From a virus: a stretch of 20,891 nucleotides of DNA. How positions within the stretch are numbered: the stretch's first letter is position 1; each line of letters opens with the position of its first letter. Below the pieces are notes generated by a model. That model saw only the letters and a list, made by a program, of their open reading frames with translations. It had not been told where the DNA came from and made no database searches. This document shows, piece after piece, positions 1-8,413 of this stretch. The stretch is from positions 1 to 20,891 of IMG/VR virus record IMGVR_UViG_3300021962_000781, one strand, 5' to 3'. The translations under genes and the position numbers were made by a program.

Positions 1-3000
1 TTTCAGGTGTGTCAAAATCAACACCCTGCGCGTTCATTTCGTTTTGGAATTCTGAGAAATTGTTAAAAATTATAGAACATTTTTCATTATTACTATCCCT
101 ACCATTAAATTTAAATTCTTGCACTGATAAATCCAAATTAGGTATTTCCGCATCATTTTCTGGTGTACCATACCAATCAGTCGCCCTTTTTAATAATACT
201 CTCGCAGTACAACCACCAATAGTTATTGTAGGGAAGGCTGGGTTACCTAATGTTCTTATTCTTATCCTATGTTGTTTAAATGTTGGGTTACCTTGAAAAT
301 TATTACTAAAAACAGGAACAGGTATTCCGAATTGGTTATTTTCAAAACCTACTCTTTCCTTACATTCAAAATCACAGAATTTGTCTTTTTTAATTTGTCC
401 AAATTTCCTTTTTGACTTTTTTAACTTATATTGTCTTTTTATTAGTGGGAAATATAATGTACCACCCACCCAATCATTATAAAAGTCAAATTTTAACATC
501 CGTAAGAAAACCGCAACAGGTTCCAATAAACAAGATGCCCAATCTTTAATGCCAGGTGTTTGTCTACCACCACAATTCACACAAGCAAATGGTTTAACAT
601 AAGTTCTATTACAAGCTGGTGAAAAACCTTGTAAGTTAATTAAACTTATTTCTAATTCAACACCTTCATCTGCACACTTTAATGGAATCAACCCTATTCT
701 TTGACAACATCTTCCACCACAACATCCGTCTTCTGGTCCCCCACATATTGATGGGTTTTCTATGCAATCATTATTACCACAACAATTAAACTCTTCACCA
801 TTACAACCATCTTTACAATTATTACATAGAGTAGTAGAGAACAAACATTTTCTTTTTAATCTCCAACACTTACCAAATAATGGAAACCCACCTGTACTAC
901 TACATGCAGCCTTTTCTGCTTGATCAGTAACACCCTGGCAATTTCTTAATTTTATTTCATTACCATCGGCATATTTCCATCTTCTACATTTAGTTGCTGG
1001 TTCACTACTAGGTATACCACCTGCAGGATCCCAACAATCCTCAAAATTGTAACAATATAATCCTCCATTTGGTCCAAATCCTGAACTTGTTTTCGGACAC
1101 CAAAAATCGGCAGAACTACTAGCCAATCCATTTGCATCACCACCTATTAGTTCCCAATTATTTCCTAAATTACTATCTTTAGGATATCTACCTTGATGTC
1201 CTATTGCACCACCAGTTATAGTTGGTCCAGTAGCAGGATTATCAGCAAATTTACAATATGTGCCACTATTACCATTACAAACAGTTAATGGACTCCCTAA
1301 AGCTTTCCACCCATTAAGTGGTGTAGGTACATTAAATACTTGAGTTTCTAAATCACCACAATTTCCATAACCACCATCAAAATCACCACCACTAACTGTA
1401 TCAACATCAATATCTGTTGTAAATGCACTATCCCCTTCATCATTAGCAAATCCACCACCAGTATCCCAAACACTACCGTTCCACCTTTCAACTACATATC
1501 TCGATTGTACTCTACTATTTTTATAACTTTCTGTACATATTCCAGTAGGAATTTTTATATTACAAATTAAAGTTATAAGTCCATTTATAAATTGTATAAT
1601 ACCATTGATGAACCCTACTATATGCCCAAATAAAACAACCAATATACAAATAATACTATATATTGGATTAATTGTTGTGTCTGTTCTATTTGTTGGGAAT
1701 TTGTTAACTCCTTCTGCGTTTATAATATCTTTAATCCCTATAAACCCTCTGGATTCATCTTTTTGATCAAAAGCAATGGGAGTTTTTTGCATTCTCCCAA
1801 TATATTGTTTTACCGTGTAAACTTTCTTCCATCTAAAAGGGAAAAACTCTTCTAAATAGTTATATTGGTTTGTTATGTCATCTTCATATTGTGTACCTAA
1901 AGTTGTTTGACTTAATTGTACATTCTTAGTAAAAGGTCTATCTTTTTTTAATTGTTTTATAGAAAACTCCCCAAAACTAAAGTTGTTGTTTGTATTAGGT
2001 ACTAAATATTTCGCCCTTTGTCTAAGTCTTTTATCATTAGATGTTGCGTCCATAGACACTCTAAATCTATAATCTCCTTCTGTCGCAATACCTTTAATTC
2101 CGTCAGGTGATGGAACTAAATTACCAAACTCATCAGTAACAACCTTCCTAATATTCATAGGTACTAATACCGACCAGTTACCATTATCATCTATAGAGTT
2201 ATCATTAAAGTCAAATGTTTCTATATTCCCATCTACAGTCCTTCTAATAGCCTCAATCTTACCTGGTCCTGTGATAACCTCATTAAGTTTACCCATCTCT
2301 CTGGCGGGTTTACAATTTTTGTTTAATGAATCTTTTTCGTCATCAGAAAATATACTACCCATAAAGATTGCGGTAGGTGTAATTGATATATTTGGTTCGA
2401 TATCATACCTATTAATACCTAAACCACTACCAACACTTAAACTATCACACCAATAAGGTTCTACTGTGATAGGAATGTTTTCAGAAAATATTTGTGGTAA
2501 ACTATCTAAGTTATTAGAACCTTTATATTTAAATCTACTATTAAATAAATCGTCACTATAACCATCTTTGTCTATCATTTCAAAAGGTCTTATCGAAATA
2601 AAACCAATATCACTTACATCCATATCGTAATGTAAGAAATGATCCCCTACAGGTACCCCAAATAAAATATAATCACCCGCTTCATTAGTTACCGTTGTGT
2701 ACTTATAATATTTTTCATATATTTCTAATGTTGTATTATCATCTAATACTTCTCTTTTCTTTGGAAATGTGCCTACTGGTGTGTGATCAAATGATTGTTG
2801 ATTTTTAGGTAATAAATTATACCTAACACCATTTTTATTCTTTTGATCAGGAAATGGTTCTTTATATGGATATATTGCAGATTTTACTGGGTCACTTAAA
2901 TCGGAATCTTGTACAGGAACAAATATTGAAACTTTTACATTTGGTACACCGAACCCATTATTGACAATTACTCTACCCGCTACTACACCATAATCAGCAC

Positions 3001-3145
3001 AAAAGTTTTGGTAATCGTCTTTTTGAGAAATTTTAAGGCTTAGTATCTCTAAGTGATCATAGTTTTGATTAAGATCAACATTTACTTGTATATAACCATT
3101 GTTCTCTTGACCTGGTGTTGTCCTAATTCTGTATGACTTAGACAT
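1..3145 (-). CDS. Giant cysteine-rich tail/baseplate-associated protein with internal membrane segment (partial, 3' end beyond window)
   Basis: The minus-strand frame from the ATG at 3143-3145 stays open to the left edge: 1,048 codons, each checked, no stop. The protein is therefore truncated at its C terminus by the window. Visible parts: a beta-rich domain at residues about 50-180 with VVAGRVIVNNGFGVPNVKV and later TVTNEAGDYILFGVPVGDH, which has the look of a carboxypeptidase-regulatory-like (Ig-type) domain; a hydrophobic stretch at about 495-528 (IICILVVLFGHIVGF then a Gly/Asn break, then IIQFINGLITLIC), long enough for a hairpin; Trp/Gly/Cys-rich sequence from about 545; and 15 Cys between residues 748 and 824. 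It starts 10 nt after the 126-aa membrane protein gene and lies downstream of gp6- and gp25-like genes, the place where T4 has gp7 (also about 1,000 residues). I see no sequence evidence that it is gp7. Role in baseplate or host contact is inferred from position. Confidence 0.85.
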   Translation of the reverse strand, partial: MSKSYRIRTTPGQENNGYIQVNVDLNQNYDHLEILSLKISQKDDYQNFCADYGVVAGRVIVNNGFGVPNVKVSIFVPVQDSDLSDPVKSAIYPYKEPFPDQKNKNGVRYNLLPKNQQSFDHTPVGTFPKKREVLDDNTTLEIYEKYYKYTTVTNEAGDYILFGVPVGDHFLHYDMDVSDIGFISIRPFEMIDKDGYSDDLFNSRFKYKGSNNLDSLPQIFSENIPITVEPYWCDSLSVGSGLGINRYDIEPNISITPTAIFMGSIFSDDEKDSLNKNCKPAREMGKLNEVITGPGKIEAIRRTVDGNIETFDFNDNSIDDNGNWSVLVPMNIRKVVTDEFGNLVPSPDGIKGIATEGDYRFRVSMDATSNDKRLRQRAKYLVPNTNNNFSFGEFSIKQLKKDRPFTKNVQLSQTTLGTQYEDDITNQYNYLEEFFPFRWKKVYTVKQYIGRMQKTPIAFDQKDESRGFIGIKDIINAEGVNKFPTNRTDTTINPIYSIICILVVLFGHIVGFINGIIQFINGLITLICNIKIPTGICTESYKNSRVQSRYVVERWNGSVWDTGGGFANDEGDSAFTTDIDVDTVSGGDFDGGYGNCGDLETQVFNVPTPLNGWKALGSPLTVCNGNSGTYCKFADNPATGPTITGGAIGHQGRYPKDSNLGNNWELIGGDANGLASSSADFWCPKTSSGFGPNGGLYCYNFEDCWDPAGGIPSSEPATKCRRWKYADGNEIKLRNCQGVTDQAEKAACSSTGGFPLFGKCWRLKRKCLFSTTLCNNCKDGCNGEEFNCCGNNDCIENPSICGGPEDGCCGGRCCQRIGLIPLKCADEGVELEISLINLQGFSPACNRTYVKPFACVNCGGRQTPGIKDWASCLLEPVAVFLRMLKFDFYNDWVGGTLYFPLIKRQYKLKKSKRKFGQIKKDKFCDFECKERVGFENNQFGIPVPVFSNNFQGNPTFKQHRIRIRTLGNPAFPTITIGGCTARVLLKRATDWYGTPENDAEIPNLDLSVQEFKFNGRDSNNEKCSIIFNNFSEFQNEMNAQGVDFDTPE

Positions 3146-3155
3146 ATACTAATCA

Positions 3156-3536
3156 TTATTTTTTATCTTCGTTATCGTAAATTTCTACTTCTTCAATCTC
3201 TTCATTAACATAGTTAGTAGTTTTTTCAAATTGTCTTTCTCTTTTCTTTAAAGTTCTTTTTACCTTAAATTCTGCATATTTTGTAAAAATACCCATAAAA
3301 AAGTCTTTAAACTTTTTAGATGCTGCAGGTAATTTTTTAGGTAAAAATAAAGTAAGAAACAATTGTACTACTAATACTAATATAATAAGTGGTATTGCAA
3401 CTACTATAACTAAAAACGTAACTATTTTTAAAAAAAATGTTAAATCGTATAGATTATCAGGTAATAATTTTATTGTGTCTATACCTTCTGTGTTAACTGT
3501 GTCTTCATTTGATTTTTTACATGTACTACATCCCAT
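3156..3536 (-). CDS. Small single-pass membrane protein in baseplate operon
   Basis: A 126-residue protein of unknown function. It begins MGCSTC (Cys3, Cys6), has one long hydrophobic segment at about residues 33-65 (FLVIVVAIPLIILVLVVQLF at its core), then a basic region (about 67-105, many Lys/Arg) and an acidic C terminus (EEIEEVEIYDNEDKK). There is no cleavable signal peptide: about 30 polar residues precede the hydrophobic part. With the positive cluster after the membrane segment, an outside-N, inside-C orientation would follow the positive-inside rule. The gene lies between the gp6-like gene (48-nt gap) and the giant protein (10-nt gap), so it is probably co-transcribed with them. Its membrane segment is notable because the giant neighbour also has one. 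It could be a virion protein, a membrane-anchored assembly factor, or a lysis/superinfection protein; the sequence does not decide. Confidence 0.8.
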   Translation of the reverse strand: MGCSTCKKSNEDTVNTEGIDTIKLLPDNLYDLTFFLKIVTFLVIVVAIPLIILVLVVQLFLTLFLPKKLPAASKKFKDFFMGIFTKYAEFKVKRTLKKRERQFEKTTNYVNEEIEEVEIYDNEDKK

Positions 3537-3584
3537 AACTTTAATTTTATTATAAAACTAATTCATTTTTTTAAAAAGTAATTA

Positions 3585-5414
3585 TTATGAAGTGGAAATT
3601 GTCACTTTAATATCTTTATTAGGGTATTTAACTTCAAACATAGCATTAGGTTCCCCAAATAATGTATATCTACCTAATAAATCTATTTGTCTTGTTTCAT
3701 CATCAATATATGGCTGGGCGACTTCATTAAGAGAATACTTACCATTCTCATTAACTTTATTAAATACTCTTAAATCTGTAACATTTAATACGCCACCAAC
3801 ATTGTTAATATTTTCTACTAACTGAGATATATAGATATTATCTCCCATATCCCATTTATTAATATCCATATAATCTGTAACTTGTTTAATAACACCACTA
3901 ATAACTTGTCCTTTAGGTACTGCCTTTTCTATAAAAACATCTATCTCAAATGCCAAATTTAAAACTCTACCGTTTTTAATTGTAACATAATCATTAATCA
4001 TTCTAAAGTCCGCCAAATACTCCGCAATATTTTGCTTCAATGCGGAAGTTGATTGTGTTGTTAATTTACTATTTTCATCTAATGCTAAAATAGAAACATT
4101 AACTTTATTTCTTTCTTCATACACACCAGTTCTAAATGGAACTCCAAATTGACCAGGCATTAGTGGTACTCTACTTTGATAGTCTTTTATTGTAACACAT
4201 CTATTTTGTGCGGAAAAATTATATCTAATTAAATTTCTGATTTCATCTACAGATGGTTGTTCTTTACCACCCAATGCGGGAATAGGATTATTAACACTAA
4301 TACTTTGTCCAATAATTCTATTAGTATTACTATCATCACCATTTATAATAGGAATAACAGTACCTAATGATGTTATAGTGTTTGGACCAATATTACTATC
4401 TTCACCACCACCAATTCTATATCTAATAAAAAGAGTATTGTCTGTTTGAGGTATTTCCCCCAATGATAAATTGTTAACTGTTTTACCTATCCTCTCTATT
4501 TGTCCTCTACAACCCACAAATTCATTTAATTCTGATGTGTCTTGATCACCAGCACCAAATATAATTTTACAAAATCCATTATCAGTATATTCTTTAATAA
4601 ATCTTTGTGGTGAATTTTTCCATTTACCTACAACAACACCTTCTCTATCTGATACCGCATTTTCATCGACTACATACACTTGTGCTTGTGCTAATGCAGG
4701 TACTTCGTACCAATTAAGATCGAAGTCCGAATATTCTTCTTCGGTTGGTTGATTAATGAAATTAGTACCTTCTTTTGTTATAATATTTTCAATTGACAAT
4801 ACATTGTTTTCAGGTAAAATAATTTCTAAAAATGGTTTATAGTCATTTCTAGTTAAAACTTTTTTAAATGTTTTAGTTATACCATTAACCATTATTTCTC
4901 TCTTAGTTAAAGAATAGTTTTGTATAGTACCTGTACCATCTATATTAGGTATTATAAGTCTATTTGGTATTCCACCAGTAGTAAATGGGGAAGAAAAATC
5001 ACAATCTTCTAAAAGTTCGAATACTTTACCCGCTCCAGATGCTTGTGAACCTTTTAATATTTTAGGTGCGTAACTAATGTCAAATGTGTCACCCTTAACA
5101 GGTATATTAGTAACTGTCCAATCTACAATAGTAATACTAGGTCTTTTCCCCGGAATATTTAAACCAAAAGTTCTTGCCAATTCTAATACTGAAGATCTTT
5201 CTTGCGCATAATTTATTTGTGTCTCGTTAAACATTCTATCGGTATGGAATGATAACATATCACCTACCGCAGCATTTAATTCCAATAACATCATACCTAC
5301 TGATGCGTCATTAAAATCTGAAAATGTTTCTGGATAATATTTTTGTATGAATTCTATCAGTTGTCTTCTTACATCTGCGAAATTCCTAGCATTATAATCA
5401 ATTTTTTTTACCAT
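3585..5414 (-). CDS. Baseplate wedge protein, T4 gp6 / baseplate J-like
   Basis: A 609-residue protein of the gp6/baseplate-J family, which forms the wedge ring that joins tail spokes and triggers sheath contraction. Family signs: the N-terminal stretch DARNF-like NARNFADVRRQLIEFIQ followed by DASVGMMLLELNAAVGDMLS and FHTDRMFNET, typical of gp6 N termini; and the conserved core near residues 385-420 with PSVDEIRNLIRYNFSAQNRC then VTIKDYQSRV, the classic baseplate J 'A..R.vT..Dy...' element. Length is near that of T4 gp6 (660). The start ATG lies only 3 nt after the gp25-like stop, showing tight coupling of the two wedge proteins. The stop is TAA. Family assignment is strong; detailed geometry is inferred from T4. 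Confidence 0.93.
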   Translation of the reverse strand: MVKKIDYNARNFADVRRQLIEFIQKYYPETFSDFNDASVGMMLLELNAAVGDMLSFHTDRMFNETQINYAQERSSVLELARTFGLNIPGKRPSITIVDWTVTNIPVKGDTFDISYAPKILKGSQASGAGKVFELLEDCDFSSPFTTGGIPNRLIIPNIDGTGTIQNYSLTKREIMVNGITKTFKKVLTRNDYKPFLEIILPENNVLSIENIITKEGTNFINQPTEEEYSDFDLNWYEVPALAQAQVYVVDENAVSDREGVVVGKWKNSPQRFIKEYTDNGFCKIIFGAGDQDTSELNEFVGCRGQIERIGKTVNNLSLGEIPQTDNTLFIRYRIGGGEDSNIGPNTITSLGTVIPIINGDDSNTNRIIGQSISVNNPIPALGGKEQPSVDEIRNLIRYNFSAQNRCVTIKDYQSRVPLMPGQFGVPFRTGVYEERNKVNVSILALDENSKLTTQSTSALKQNIAEYLADFRMINDYVTIKNGRVLNLAFEIDVFIEKAVPKGQVISGVIKQVTDYMDINKWDMGDNIYISQLVENINNVGGVLNVTDLRVFNKVNENGKYSLNEVAQPYIDDETRQIDLLGRYTLFGEPNAMFEVKYPNKDIKVTISTS

Positions 5415-5417
5415 ATA

Positions 5418-5801
5418 TTAAAAAGTTAATGTCACAGTATCAGTACTAGAAAAAGAATCTTCTGTAACTGTAAATGTTATTTCTACAACAATAGATTCTT
5501 CTACCTCATTATTTCTAAAAATAATACTATTAATAATTAAATTAGGGATATACTTTTTTATGGTATCATTTAAGTTATCTCTAATTTCTTCATGTGTAAT
5601 ACTATCATTAGGTTCAAATATATATTTCTTTAAATCACTACCAAAATCGGGTAAATATAGTCTTTCACCCTTATTAGTTAATAAAAGATGTAATAAATCA
5701 GCCCTAATAGCGTCTCTCGATGTTTGATTTAAATTTAAATAAAAACCTTTGTCACTATCCTTAAAAGGGAAATCAATATTTATATAATTAGTCTTTGCCA
5801 T
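5418..5801 (-). CDS. Baseplate wedge protein, T4 gp25-like
   Basis: A 127-residue member of the GPW/gp25 family (T4 gp25 is 132 residues). In contractile tails gp25 is part of the inner baseplate at the base of the sheath, where it nucleates sheath assembly and binds gp6. Visible family features are the start NYINIDFPFKDSDKGFYL, the helix RDAIRADLLHLLLTNKGERL, and the hallmark GERLYLPDFGSDLKKYIFEP, in which the GER...P.FGS.L pattern is conserved. The C-terminal half is beta-rich. The ATG is preceded by an A/T leader (TATTTATAAACAA on the coding strand) without a Shine-Dalgarno sequence. It is directly followed by the gp6-like gene, the expected partner. Confidence 0.93.
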   Translation of the reverse strand: MAKTNYINIDFPFKDSDKGFYLNLNQTSRDAIRADLLHLLLTNKGERLYLPDFGSDLKKYIFEPNDSITHEEIRDNLNDTIKKYIPNLIINSIIFRNNEVEESIVVEITFTVTEDSFSSTDTVTLTF

Positions 5802-5862
5802 TTGTTTATAAATATTGTACTATAAATTTTTTGAAAAGAAATGGTAAAATATATAAAAAAAT

Positions 5863-7740
5863 TTATTTACATTCTATTTTCATTTTAAATATTGTTTCGG
5901 CTAGCGGTGAGAAAACTAATATAGTTATTTTTTCTTCATCATCTTTTAATTTTTTCATAGTAAATGATCTATCACCTTTTAAAACATCTCCATAACTATC
6001 ATATATATCTTTTAATTTGGTTTTAGTGTTTTTTATACCATTAGTGATTTTTTCTGCGTTTCCATCACCATTTTTAAATATGTTATTAATTGGTGTTCCA
6101 CCAACCTTACTTATTTCCGCGTTTATAGACTCTAATAAACCGTCATTTTGTTTATACCATACTAACTCACCTGCGAAGTTTCTAGGATACCTATCAACTA
6201 TACTAGTGTCATTTTCACTTGTTATTTTACTAGGGAAAATGTCTTTATAAAATCTATTTTTAATATCATCAGGGACACTAGCCATTTTATATAACCCTTC
6301 AGACTTGTTATAAACATCCCCAACAAAACCACTCCAAAATTCTTGTTCACCATATTTTATGTAGAACGCATCTGGTACAATTAAAGGATCGAAAGTAATT
6401 GTTACTTCACCCGTTCCTGAGAACGGCCATTCTGTTTGTAACGATTTATTTACAAAATTATTTTCTTTTTTTCCTCTACCACCTTTTATATCATAAGTTT
6501 GATTACATTTAGGTGGGGTTTTCTTTTTTTCACATTTACAACTTTCCCCCGCAGTATTTAATATTTCATCTTCTTTTTCACATACACATGTGATATTACC
6601 TTCAGCGTCTTTTTGTTCTTTTAATCCCGCCTTACATTTACAATTATTAGTTTCTTCATCCAGTTCTTGACAAGTCGGACATTCTTTTTTCTTTTTACAA
6701 TTACAATCGTCATCTGGTTCTGAACCATCCTCACACACACACTTACCATCTACCTCTTTTAATCCAGGTTTACATTTACATTCACCTTTATCGTCTTCCT
6801 CTTGACACTTAGGACATTCTTTTTTTTCTTTACATTCACAATTTTCGTCAGGTGGTTCATTAGTTTTTTCACAAACACACTTACCATCTACCTCTTTTAA
6901 TCCAGGTTTACATTTACAATTACCTTCTTTATCCTTTTCCATACAAGCATCTGTACACTCTTTAGGTAACTCATAACATAAAGTTGCAGTACATAAAACT
7001 ATTTGTCCTGGGTTAATTTTTCCTTGACTTATGCGTGTCTTCCAATTTTCATCAACCTTATTTTCAGTATAAATTGTTCCACCTTGCAAATATTTAGGTT
7101 TTAAATTAGGATCAATCTTAATTCCTTCTTCTTCCGCCTTTTTTGTAAGTTTTTCTTTAAGTGCTTTATATAAATTTTCTGCCCTTCTACTTGCTAATTG
7201 ATTATTTTCACCTTTTTTACCACTATATGAAGATAATTTTTTACCTGAAAAAGATTTAATTTCCCAATCACTACACAACCCATCATATAAATTACCCCTG
7301 CGTTCCCATTTTTTACACCAGTTATTATCAAAGTCTGGTTCTATTGTACCCTTATAGTAATTACTTGCAAATCCTTGTAGAGTTATTTCTGTAATAAACA
7401 TTGACCCACCTTTAACTTTTGCCTGATTAAAGTCGGGATTATTTTTTACTACAGTTTCTAAATTTTTTATGAAGTTTGTTACCGCACCACTATTTTCATC
7501 AACATCAACAACAAATTCACCTGAAGCTTTTATAACTATACAATCATTTGATTTTTTTGTGTCATCATTTGTTTCTGAAGATTTAGTTTCACCTCCACTA
7601 TTGAGATTTACTTCTGAAGATTTAGTTTTTTCCACATTAGTTGATCCCCCAACTGTGGTAGAAATTTCATTAATAGGTGTACCTTTTTCATACACCATTA
7701 AATCTTTCATTCTATTTAATTGTTCTAATAAATTTCTCAT
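5863..7740 (-). CDS. Cysteine-repeat protein with OmpA-like segment, probable virion protein
   Basis: A 625-residue protein not recognised as a known family. Parts in order: an amphipathic N-terminal helix (MRNLLEQLNRMKDLM) followed by a polar Ser/Thr-rich linker (about 25-65); a domain at about 66-255 whose end, ENNQLASRRAENLYKALKEK, resembles the helix of OmpA-like peptidoglycan-binding domains; a cysteine-rich region at about 262-412 made of three repeats of roughly 46 residues with the core CKCKPGLKEVDGKCVCE; and a C-terminal domain at about 415-625. It has no signal peptide. It sits immediately upstream of the gp25/gp6 genes and starts 59 nt from the divergent metzincin gene, so it probably opens the baseplate operon. 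Peptidoglycan binding or a baseplate role are both inference; the cysteine repeats could bind metal or form disulfides. Confidence 0.85.
   Translation of the reverse strand: MRNLLEQLNRMKDLMVYEKGTPINEISTTVGGSTNVEKTKSSEVNLNSGGETKSSETNDDTKKSNDCIVIKASGEFVVDVDENSGAVTNFIKNLETVVKNNPDFNQAKVKGGSMFITEITLQGFASNYYKGTIEPDFDNNWCKKWERRGNLYDGLCSDWEIKSFSGKKLSSYSGKKGENNQLASRRAENLYKALKEKLTKKAEEEGIKIDPNLKPKYLQGGTIYTENKVDENWKTRISQGKINPGQIVLCTATLCYELPKECTDACMEKDKEGNCKCKPGLKEVDGKCVCEKTNEPPDENCECKEKKECPKCQEEDDKGECKCKPGLKEVDGKCVCEDGSEPDDDCNCKKKKECPTCQELDEETNNCKCKAGLKEQKDAEGNITCVCEKEDEILNTAGESCKCEKKKTPPKCNQTYDIKGGRGKKENNFVNKSLQTEWPFSGTGEVTITFDPLIVPDAFYIKYGEQEFWSGFVGDVYNKSEGLYKMASVPDDIKNRFYKDIFPSKITSENDTSIVDRYPRNFAGELVWYKQNDGLLESINAEISKVGGTPINNIFKNGDGNAEKITNGIKNTKTKLKDIYDSYGDVLKGDRSFTMKKLKDDEEKITILVFSPLAETIFKMKIECK
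6737..6918 (-). repeat. 44-nt exact direct repeat inside the cysteine-repeat gene
   Basis: Positions 6737-6780 and 6875-6918 are identical over 44 nt and are spaced 138 nt apart, which equals 46 codons, one protein repeat unit. Both encode the CKCKPGLKEVDGKCV core. A third, diverged unit lies at about 6590-6660 (CKAGLKEQ). Exact identity including third codon positions points to recent duplication or recombination between units. Confidence 0.9.
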
Positions 7741-7747
7741 AAAAAAT

Positions 7748-7778
7748 TTTGCCAGTTAAAAAAAAACTGTTATATTTG
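7748..7778 (+). promoter_or_regulatory. Bacteroidota-type promoter for the metzincin gene
   Basis: TTTG at 7748-7751 is followed after 19 nt by TATATTTG at 7771-7778. This matches the Bacteroidota housekeeping promoter (-33 TTTG, -7 TAnnTTTG) in both elements and spacing. Transcription would start near 7784, giving a leader of about 15 nt before the ATG at 7800. It lies in the only divergent intergenic space of the window. In AT-rich DNA single elements occur by chance, but the paired match at the right distance from an isolated gene supports it. Confidence 0.55.
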
Positions 7779-7799
7779 TTATATAAATATAAAACAACT

Positions 7800-8360
7800 A
7801 TGAAAAATTTAATTATTATCTTATTTATTTTAGTTCCAAACTTAATATTTTCTCAAACATATTTCACTCACGAACAAATCGTAAAAATTACAAAATCTAA
7901 GAGATGGGAATCTGATGTTAAAATTTTTATCTACGGTGATTGTGATTCTGTTAGTAAAAACACTATATATGAAACTATATCTCATTTCAACAATTTAATG
8001 GAAACAGTTCAAATAAGGGTTGTTGATAAAAAAGAAGATGCAAATACTATTATCTATTTTTTAACAGATAAAGAGTACCAAAATTTATTTTCTTATTGTG
8101 ATCATAGTGACAATCTTGGTGCAACATATGTTAAAAGATCGTTAGACCTTAAAAATACTATCATTGAGGGTGATGTACACATAGACACTCAATTTAGTAA
8201 TAAAGAAATACAACACACTATCAAACATGAAATGTTTCATATGTTAGGATTCCATCATCACAAAGACGAAAGTTCGACTATTATAAAATATGCAGGTAAT
8301 TTTACCAAAAAAGATGATGAAATGATTAAATATTTATATTCTAAAAAATTTCAATTTTAA
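7800..8360 (+). CDS. Secreted metzincin-type zinc metalloprotease
   Basis: The only plus-strand gene. The ATG at 7800 gives 186 residues starting with a classical signal peptide (MKNLIIILFILVPNLIFSQ; likely cleavage near residue 19-20). An upstream in-frame ATG at 7749 would bury the signal peptide and overlap the promoter, so it is not used here. The catalytic motif HEMFHMLGFHH at residues 143-153 fits HExxHxxGxxH: zinc ligands His143, His147 and His153, general base Glu144. Soon after comes SSTIIKYAG, in the place of the metzincin Met-turn but without a Met. The protein is small for a protease and has no propeptide or extra domain that I can see. The export signal places it in the periplasm or outside. 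Own promoter, own terminator and opposite strand suggest a moron expressed independently of the phage programme. Substrate unknown; a peptidoglycan or surface-protein role is possible. Confidence 0.85.
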   Translation: MKNLIIILFILVPNLIFSQTYFTHEQIVKITKSKRWESDVKIFIYGDCDSVSKNTIYETISHFNNLMETVQIRVVDKKEDANTIIYFLTDKEYQNLFSYCDHSDNLGATYVKRSLDLKNTIIEGDVHIDTQFSNKEIQHTIKHEMFHMLGFHHHKDESSTIIKYAGNFTKKDDEMIKYLYSKKFQF

Positions 8361-8363
8361 AAA

Positions 8364-8387
8364 AAAGTCAGCGGTTAGGCTGACTTT
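8364..8387. terminator. Bidirectional hairpin terminator between converging genes
   Basis: A perfect 9-bp stem, AAAGTCAGC (8364-8372) with GCTGACTTT (8379-8387), and a 6-nt loop. In the minus direction it is followed by a run of T (the A run at 8359-8366 on the plus strand), giving a strong intrinsic terminator for the RNR/DUF5522 transcript. In the plus direction the following TTTATTACT is a weaker tract, ending the metzincin transcript. Confidence 0.85.
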
Positions 8388-8413
8388 ATTACTATGTTTT
8401 TAAGTTTTTATCC

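Noticed and set aside
9-296. Plus-strand open frame of 95 codons
   Set aside because: It lies wholly opposite the giant minus-strand gene, whose frame is uninterrupted; composition is that of an antisense shadow.
952-1143. Minus-strand 63-codon frame
   Set aside because: It overlaps the giant protein in a different frame and has a low-complexity, unlikely composition.
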